Origin: Andalucia godoyi
Taxonomy: Eukaryota > Discoba > Jakobea > Jakobida > Andaluciidae
Assembly (NCBI GenBank): GCA_009859145.1
Contig: VRVR01000044.1
Span: 1-64,000 of the forward strand
Direction of reading: 5' to 3'
DNA length: 64,000 nucleotides
Positions 58,699-64,000 of the stretch are shown piece after piece. The notes beneath the pieces were generated by a model. The model saw nothing but the letters and a program-made list of their open reading frames with translations, had not been told where the DNA came from and did not search any database. The position numbers and the translations under genes were made by a program. Every line of letters starts with the position of its first letter. Positions within the stretch are counted from its first letter, which is position 1.

Positions 58699-59256
58699 AA
58701 AGGAAAAGGAAAAGAGGAGCGGGAAAAAAATTGGGGGAAAGGATGCAGCAGTCGTAAAAAATTTAAAAAACCAAAAGCAAAGGTCGGAGGACCGTCTCAT
58801 CTTCAGGAGTACATGATGGACAAATGGGGCCATCTCTTTCCGCAAATGGCAAGCAGATGAAACACTCACGAATCAGTTGACATTCGCCGCTCGTACTGCG
58901 CATTCGGAGAATAGCTTGTCCATCACATGTCGTGGGCGTTGACAGACGTCGACACTTTAATGGTTCCTACTCTGCTTGTACGTGTTTTGACGTAATTATC
59001 CGAGAACGGAGGAGCCTCGTTTTTCGTTGCGTGTTTTGATTCTATTCTTTTCGTTCTGTTATTATTTTCTTCTTCTTCTTCTTTCATCCTCTTCTTTCGT
59101 TCCTTTGTAGGCGCGTTATCGTAAGCTGTTAAAAACAGAAGAGCTGTTTATCTTCTACTTTGCACTTTCGTGCATTCACTGGTGAGTCCTGTTCCAAGCT
59201 GCATGAATCCATAAAGAGCGTCTATTCTCTCCGTACACACGCAGTTACACAGATAT
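58699..59256. other. Gene-free interval upstream of the right-edge receptor
   Basis: About 0.56 kb; T/C-rich (ttcttcttc at 59070-59085). It presumably holds the receptor promoter and leader. No gene. Confidence 0.5.
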
Positions 59257-62200
59257 ATGGGAATGCTTGTGCGGTTAGTCCTTGTCTGGTTTCTTATCTT
59301 GGCTGGGTCGGTTGGCAGGGCCGCACAGCTGTGTGCTTCGGGAGTTACGCGGCTCTATCCTGCGAGTATGGCGCAGACGGCGTGGAATTACTACAACATG
59401 CAGTCGTGTGGAACGACGAATGCGTTTGCGCAGCCTCGCGGAATTGTCTATATAATGACGTACAACTCTGCCGCAGATCAGATGAACATGGTGAGAATTG
59501 TCAGCAGCTCGTCGAGCACATACTCTGGATCAGAAGACGCGGTCGTGTCGTTCTCCGCGAGCTATCTTCCAGCCACTCGCTACACCCTCAACTGCGATGA
59601 CAACGGTGAATGTTACAACATTGGAAACTTTGGCTTCCTCACCGACTATGACTGGCCCTCCGGGTGCACCGATGGCTTCACTTTGGACAGGCTGCAGCAC
59701 TCCACACAAGCCGTGTCGTACAGTATGACAGTGCAGTCAACATTGCTCGTCAGTGTCACAAAAATTGTTTTGCGCACGTTCCCCACATTCTCCGTGGGAA
59801 CGAGCGACTATTTCGAGTTCACTCCGGCAAACTTTCCGAATGGCGTCACATTTACGTTTACGAGGAATGCTGGAACGACGACCCCATCCGTGAGTCGGTA
59901 TGCAGCCTACTTCACTGCCCCCACAGTGTCGGCCCCGACAGTTGTGATCAGTTCCTTGGGAATTAGTGGCACGAGTACTGTGGTCGTCGGAGTCGTGGGG
60001 TCTTCCGAGTCATTCGGCCAGTTCTCTGCGATGGACTGGGCCGTGGTGCTCACTCCAGCTGGAGGAGGAGCTTCAGTTTCGGTAAGCAACGTGAACCTAG
60101 CGTCCGCCTCTGCTGCTATAACAGTCAACAGTGTCCCTCCAGGAACATATTCTGGAGCAGTTTCTGCCACGGACTGCGCTGGTCAGACCACTACCGTGAC
60201 AGTTACAGTCTACATGTGTGGTGTGGGATACTGGTTTGACTCGTCTGCAGCCGTGGGTACAAATCCTTGCAAGGCTTGCTTGGCTGGAACAAAGTCAAAC
60301 ACTCTTGGAATCACTACCGCCTCTTCTTGTGCTCAGTGTGGTGCTGGGACGTGGTCCGGCTCCGGAGCTTCGAGCTGCATTCAGTGCGGCGCAGGCACAT
60401 ACTCCTCTGCGATGGGCGCCAACTCATCCACCACCTGCATCCAGTGCGGCGCAGGCACATACTCCTCTGTGATGGGTGCCAACTCATCCACCACCTGCAT
60501 CCAGTGCGGCGCAGGCACATACTCCTCTGCGATGGGTGCCAACTCATCCACCACCTGCATCCAGTGCGGCGCAGGCACATACTCCTCTGCGATGGGTGCC
60601 AACTCATCCACCACCTGCATCCAGTGCGGCGCAGGCACATACTCCTCTGCGATGGGTGCCAACTCATCCACCACCTGCATCCAGTGCGGCGCAGGCACAT
60701 ACTCCTCTGCACTTGGTGCGCAGTCCGCGGCTACATGTTTACAATGTGCAGCAGGTACGTTTTCAGGAACCTTTGGGGCAGCCTCTTCCGCCAGTTGCAT
60801 ACAGTGTGCTCCTGGATCATACTCCGCAACCAGTGGTGCATCGTCAGCAGCGTTCTGCATTCCATGCTTGGCCGGAACCGCAAATGCGATGGAGGGAGCT
60901 AACGTATCCTCTGCGTGTGTAAGCTGCAAGCCCGGAACCTGGTCACTCCTCAAGTCGGCCAACTGCACCTCTTGCAGTGCGGGCACGTTCAGTTCTGCCG
61001 TCGCGGCAACGTCCAATACCACGTGCACTCCCTGTGCGGCAGGGACTTATTCTTCTGTTTCTGGTGCAAACTCTTCCTCCGCATGCATTCCGTGTCCGGC
61101 TGGTACCGCGAGTGCCGAAATCGGCGCGATCTCCAGCGCAGTTTGTAGTAACTGCTCTGCAGGGACCTGGTCAGGCGCTGGCGCCTCCAACTGTACCCAG
61201 TGTACTCCCGGAACATACAGCGCGACAACAGGCGCAACCTCTTCGGCATCTTGCACTGCTTGTGCGCCGGGGTTTGCAAGCTCGGCATTTGCCGCGAACT
61301 CGTCGGCCACATGCGTAGCATGCGCTGCAGGGACGTGGTCGTTGTCCGCTTCAGCAAACTGCACGAAATGTATTTCCGGAACGTACTCATCCATGATTTC
61401 AGCAACCTCTTTCGGTGCTTGCGTTTCATGCCCTCCTGGTACGCACTCAAACAGAACTGGGGCAGCCAATGCGTCGACGTGCATTCCATGCAGTGCGGGG
61501 ACGTTCAGCTCAGCCTGGGCTGCACCGTCTTTCGCTTCCTGCATATCTTGTGGACCGGGAACTTGGTCTTCTGCTGGCTCTGCCAACTGCACATCATGTT
61601 CCGCTGGGACGTACAGCTCCGCAAGTAATGCCACTTCTGCAAACACATGCACGCGATGCCCGACAGGAACGTACTCGTCCGTTTTAGCTGCGAACTCTTC
61701 AGCAAGCTGCATTCCGTGCACACCAGGAACCGCAAGCTCCGTAGAAGGCGCCACAAACTCGATTACCTGCCTCAGTTGCCCTCCGGGCACTTGGTCGTCG
61801 CTAGGTGCGTCGAACTGCACGACGTGCCCAGTAGGAACGTACAGCAACGCTACTGGAGCAAACACATCGACGGCGTGCACAGAGTGCCCACCTGGAACGT
61901 GGTCAAACGTGACGTCCGCTTCCTCGCTGTCAGCATGTGTGCCGTGTTCAGCCGGTACCTACAGCAATATTTCTGGTGCTTCTTCCGCCGCTGTATGCTC
62001 TGCATGTCCGGCAGGAACCTGGAGCTCGTCTGTCGGCGCAGCCTCCCTATCCGATTGTGTGCCGTGCCCAGCAGGCTCTTATTCGACAATCACAGGAATC
62101 TACAGCGCCACAATGTGCACACCGTGCCCTGTTGGAACGTACAGTGCGACGCTGGGAGCCTCCAGCTCCTCGGCTTGTGTGAACTGCCCTGCTGGGATGT

Positions 62201-64000
62201 TTGGGATTTCCAGTGGAGCACCGGCACTGTGGAACTGTACTTCCTGTCCAGCAGGTTCTTTCAGTGCGCAGGAGGGCGCACAGCTTAATGTTTCTTGTTT
62301 GCCGTGTCCACCAGGAACCTGGTCTTCCGCTGCGTCCGCAAACTGCACTGTCTGCGCGGCAGGGACATACAGTGCTTTAAAGTCTGCTGGAAACTCGTCG
62401 ACATGCATACCCTGTGCTCCCGGATCGTGGTCATTTTTAAATTCGACCTTTTGCGTTCCGTGCGATGCTGGAACATTTTCCAATTCCAGTTCTGCCGCTG
62501 GACCTGAGCACTGCGTGCAATGCGGTGCAGGAAAATCCAGTTCGGTCGGTAGCAGCAACTGTTCAACATGTCCCCCATCTTATTTTTCGAATTCTTCATC
62601 CGCTTTTTTATGTGTGCAATGTTCTTCAGGGACGTCCGCTTCCGACAACCACGCTTTCTGTGCGGATTGCACTTCCGGAAGGTATTCGAATTCTTCCACG
62701 GGGTTTTTGTGCGAACCCTGCGGGCCAGGTTTTGCGCCGTCTCCGAGCCGCAACTACTGTGTACCGTGCGGTCCGGGGACCTTTTCGTCTAACGGATCGG
62801 CATGCGTCACATGCGCGCCTGGATTCACATCACTGAACCGTGCTTCTCTTTGCGACCGATGTTCTTCCGGCTATTTCTCACCCAGCTGCAGCAGTTGTCC
62901 ACCGTGTGACCACGGCCGGTGCGATGACGGTGTCGCCGGAACGGGGAGCTGCGTATGCAATGCCACGTGGACTGGCCCCCACTGCAACGAGAGTGTTTCG
63001 CTTGTCGTTGTTCCGGAGTCAACAATTCCTCCAGCGGAAATTTTGCCAGCTGCAGGCGACGCAAGAAATTCAGTGGCTGCGTCTGTTGCGGCATTCAGTA
63101 TAGCGGGCTTTCTGAACATGTTCGGTGTGACGCAGTCCATTATTCGAATGGCGTGCTTGAAAATAATGTATCCGCTGTGGTACATCACGTTTGTGGAGAG
63201 CGTCGGCTTGGCGGCATTCAACTTTGAAGCCCCGTTCTGGAACGACTTTCTTTTCGGCACCACTGGTCTCGAGATACCCGCTGAGAAGGGTGTCGACGAC
63301 CCGGAAACAGCCCCCAATGTTCAAGTGTACCTTTTGGATACGATGAATTCATACGAAAACGTGATTGTACATCAAGTGGCAAACGCAGTGCTGGCACTGC
63401 TGCTTCTAATGGCTGCCCATCTCGGTTTTCTGATTCTTTTGTACATTGCGTTCGCCATTCGTGCTCGAATGGTGCACGAAAGGATTTCGCTGTCTTCGTT
63501 GCGGCTGCCTTACAAGGCCTGGATATTTTTCAGGAGTTTATACTTTTCTCTGGTCTTTGGCATGACCTACAGTCTGTTTGTCGCAATCTTCCTAACGCTG
63601 AGTGTGAACGTCCAGAACCGAAGCTGGATCGAAATCACCTTGTCTGCTACGTGCATCATTGTCTATTGTACTCTTGCATTCGTCTGGATCTTACCGACCC
63701 TGAAGCACCGCCCGCCGTTGCATTCCATCGAGGAGAGGTGGGATCTCGAATTTTATGATTTCAAGCCCAGTTACTGGTGGACTCATGTCTTCTTAATGGC
63801 GATCTTTGTGATTGATGCGGCAATCGTGGTTCTTGGGCTGTACTTCGACGTCAGTCCGGAGATGCAGGTCTGCGTCACCCTCGTCTTTTCGTTCGGAAGA
63901 ACAATGTTCTTTCTCGTTGCTTGGCCTGCTGAAGAGCGTCTGGACAACTTTGTAAGCACTGCAAACAGCGTTGTAGACTCGCTGCAGCTGCTGCTGTTGT
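59257..64000 (+). CDS. Cysteine-rich multi-span membrane receptor, C-terminus beyond window
   Basis: An open frame of 1581 codons running off the right edge. ATG codons at 59257 and 59263 precede a clear signal peptide (Leu-Val-Leu-Val-Trp-Phe-Leu-Ile-Leu-Ala-Gly-Ser). Residues ~30-320 are a beta-rich Ser/Thr/Val extracellular region. Residues ~330-1190 are GCC2/GCC3 Cys-x-x-Cys repeats in large number, including six near-identical 20-residue units. An EGF-like module follows at ~1212-1245 (ending Trp-Thr-Gly-Pro-His-Cys). From ~1270 hydrophobic spans appear; at least five are in view, for example Leu-Leu-Leu-Leu-Met-Ala-Ala-His and Trp-Trp-Thr-His-Val-Phe-Leu-Met. The layout recalls protist and ciliate GCC2 membrane proteins and TRP-like tails. 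It is related in style to the gene at 7423-11124. Confidence 0.85.
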   Translation, partial: MGMLVRLVLVWFLILAGSVGRAAQLCASGVTRLYPASMAQTAWNYYNMQSCGTTNAFAQPRGIVYIMTYNSAADQMNMVRIVSSSSSTYSGSEDAVVSFSASYLPATRYTLNCDDNGECYNIGNFGFLTDYDWPSGCTDGFTLDRLQHSTQAVSYSMTVQSTLLVSVTKIVLRTFPTFSVGTSDYFEFTPANFPNGVTFTFTRNAGTTTPSVSRYAAYFTAPTVSAPTVVISSLGISGTSTVVVGVVGSSESFGQFSAMDWAVVLTPAGGGASVSVSNVNLASASAAITVNSVPPGTYSGAVSATDCAGQTTTVTVTVYMCGVGYWFDSSAAVGTNPCKACLAGTKSNTLGITTASSCAQCGAGTWSGSGASSCIQCGAGTYSSAMGANSSTTCIQCGAGTYSSVMGANSSTTCIQCGAGTYSSAMGANSSTTCIQCGAGTYSSAMGANSSTTCIQCGAGTYSSAMGANSSTTCIQCGAGTYSSALGAQSAATCLQCAAGTFSGTFGAASSASCIQCAPGSYSATSGASSAAFCIPCLAGTANAMEGANVSSACVSCKPGTWSLLKSANCTSCSAGTFSSAVAATSNTTCTPCAAGTYSSVSGANSSSACIPCPAGTASAEIGAISSAVCSNCSAGTWSGAGASNCTQCTPGTYSATTGATSSASCTACAPGFASSAFAANSSATCVACAAGTWSLSASANCTKCISGTYSSMISATSFGACVSCPPGTHSNRTGAANASTCIPCSAGTFSSAWAAPSFASCISCGPGTWSSAGSANCTSCSAGTYSSASNATSANTCTRCPTGTYSSVLAANSSASCIPCTPGTASSVEGATNSITCLSCPPGTWSSLGASNCTTCPVGTYSNATGANTSTACTECPPGTWSNVTSASSLSACVPCSAGTYSNISGASSAAVCSACPAGTWSSSVGAASLSDCVPCPAGSYSTITGIYSATMCTPCPVGTYSATLGASSSSACVNCPAGMFGISSGAPALWNCTSCPAGSFSAQEGAQLNVSCLPCPPGTWSSAASANCTVCAAGTYSALKSAGNSSTCIPCAPGSWSFLNSTFCVPCDAGTFSNSSSAAGPEHCVQCGAGKSSSVGSSNCSTCPPSYFSNSSSAFLCVQCSSGTSASDNHAFCADCTSGRYSNSSTGFLCEPCGPGFAPSPSRNYCVPCGPGTFSSNGSACVTCAPGFTSLNRASLCDRCSSGYFSPSCSSCPPCDHGRCDDGVAGTGSCVCNATWTGPHCNESVSLVVVPESTIPPAEILPAAGDARNSVAASVAAFSIAGFLNMFGVTQSIIRMACLKIMYPLWYITFVESVGLAAFNFEAPFWNDFLFGTTGLEIPAEKGVDDPETAPNVQVYLLDTMNSYENVIVHQVANAVLALLLLMAAHLGFLILLYIAFAIRARMVHERISLSSLRLPYKAWIFFRSLYFSLVFGMTYSLFVAIFLTLSVNVQNRSWIEITLSATCIIVYCTLAFVWILPTLKHRPPLHSIEERWDLEFYDFKPSYWWTHVFLMAIFVIDAAIVVLGLYFDVSPEMQVCVTLVFSFGRTMFFLVAWPAEERLDNFVSTANSVVDSLQLLLL
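60376..60735 (+). repeat. 60-bp tandem repeat, six units, in coding sequence
   Basis: Units begin at 60376, 60436, 60496, 60556, 60616 and 60676. Units 2-5 are practically identical, and the sixth diverges after about 60710. Each codes 20 residues with one Cys-x-x-Cys. Confidence 0.97.

Noticed and set aside
60376-60735. CRISPR-like array
   Set aside because: Units are contiguous without spacers and encode protein in a eukaryotic gene.
60381-61028. Minus-strand 215-residue repeat frame and plus-strand alternative frames over the 60-bp array
   Set aside because: The period of 60 keeps all frames open by chance; only the frame of 59257 has a signal peptide, Cys-x-x-Cys spacing and continuity to the edge.

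Overview
This window is nuclear DNA from a unicellular eukaryote. It carries a chaperonin CCT subunit, a CLASP microtubule protein, ALY/REF, F-box proteins and the mitochondrial ATP synthase subunit OSCP. Nearly every recognisable gene reads from an ATG to a stop in one uninterrupted frame, so introns are rare or absent. The standard code applies. Base composition is near even in genes, and intergenic DNA is T-rich and pyrimidine-rich with many microsatellites. An intron-poor free-living heterotrophic protist would fit. I cannot name the genus from sequence alone.

Layout. Bases 1-7400 look like a degraded or fast-evolving zone. They hold a Crinkler/RHS-type NTPase-nuclease, an orphan C-terminal piece of DNA topoisomerase II, a small secreted cysteine protein and a gene split between two frames. 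Bases 7400-22300 are rich in lineage-specific surface or secreted proteins: a seven-bladed propeller plus GCC2/GCC3 receptor, a secreted propeller with an IPT/TIG domain, and a compact group of three unrecognised genes (12019-19139), one of them a 1280-residue protein that seems to join two modules. Bases 22600-58700 are a dense housekeeping block: Nudix hydrolase, mitochondrial methionine aminopeptidase, UBA/F-box/WD40, DUF3501, OSCP, MsrA, trehalose synthase, CLASP, a HAP40-like protein, an alpha/beta hydrolase, a GH65 phosphorylase fused to beta-phosphoglucomutase, a GT2 polysaccharide synthase, ALY/REF, an F-box/zinc-finger protein, CCT5 and an atypical GTPase. From 59257 to the right edge runs a second cysteine-rich membrane receptor, truncated by the window.

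How the genes work together. Two large enzymes about 8 kb apart both act on alpha-glucose disaccharides. One is a bacterial-type trehalose synthase (maltose to trehalose and back) whose fused maltokinase domain has lost key residues. The other is a GH65 phosphorylase fused to beta-phosphoglucomutase, able in principle to turn a disaccharide into glucose 6-phosphate. Together they suggest a trehalose/maltose salvage route in this organism. Several neighbours are head-to-head pairs separated by 330-780 bp (MetAP/F-box, DUF3501/OSCP, MsrA/TreS, HAP40/hydrolase, GT2/ALY), which suggests shared bidirectional promoters.
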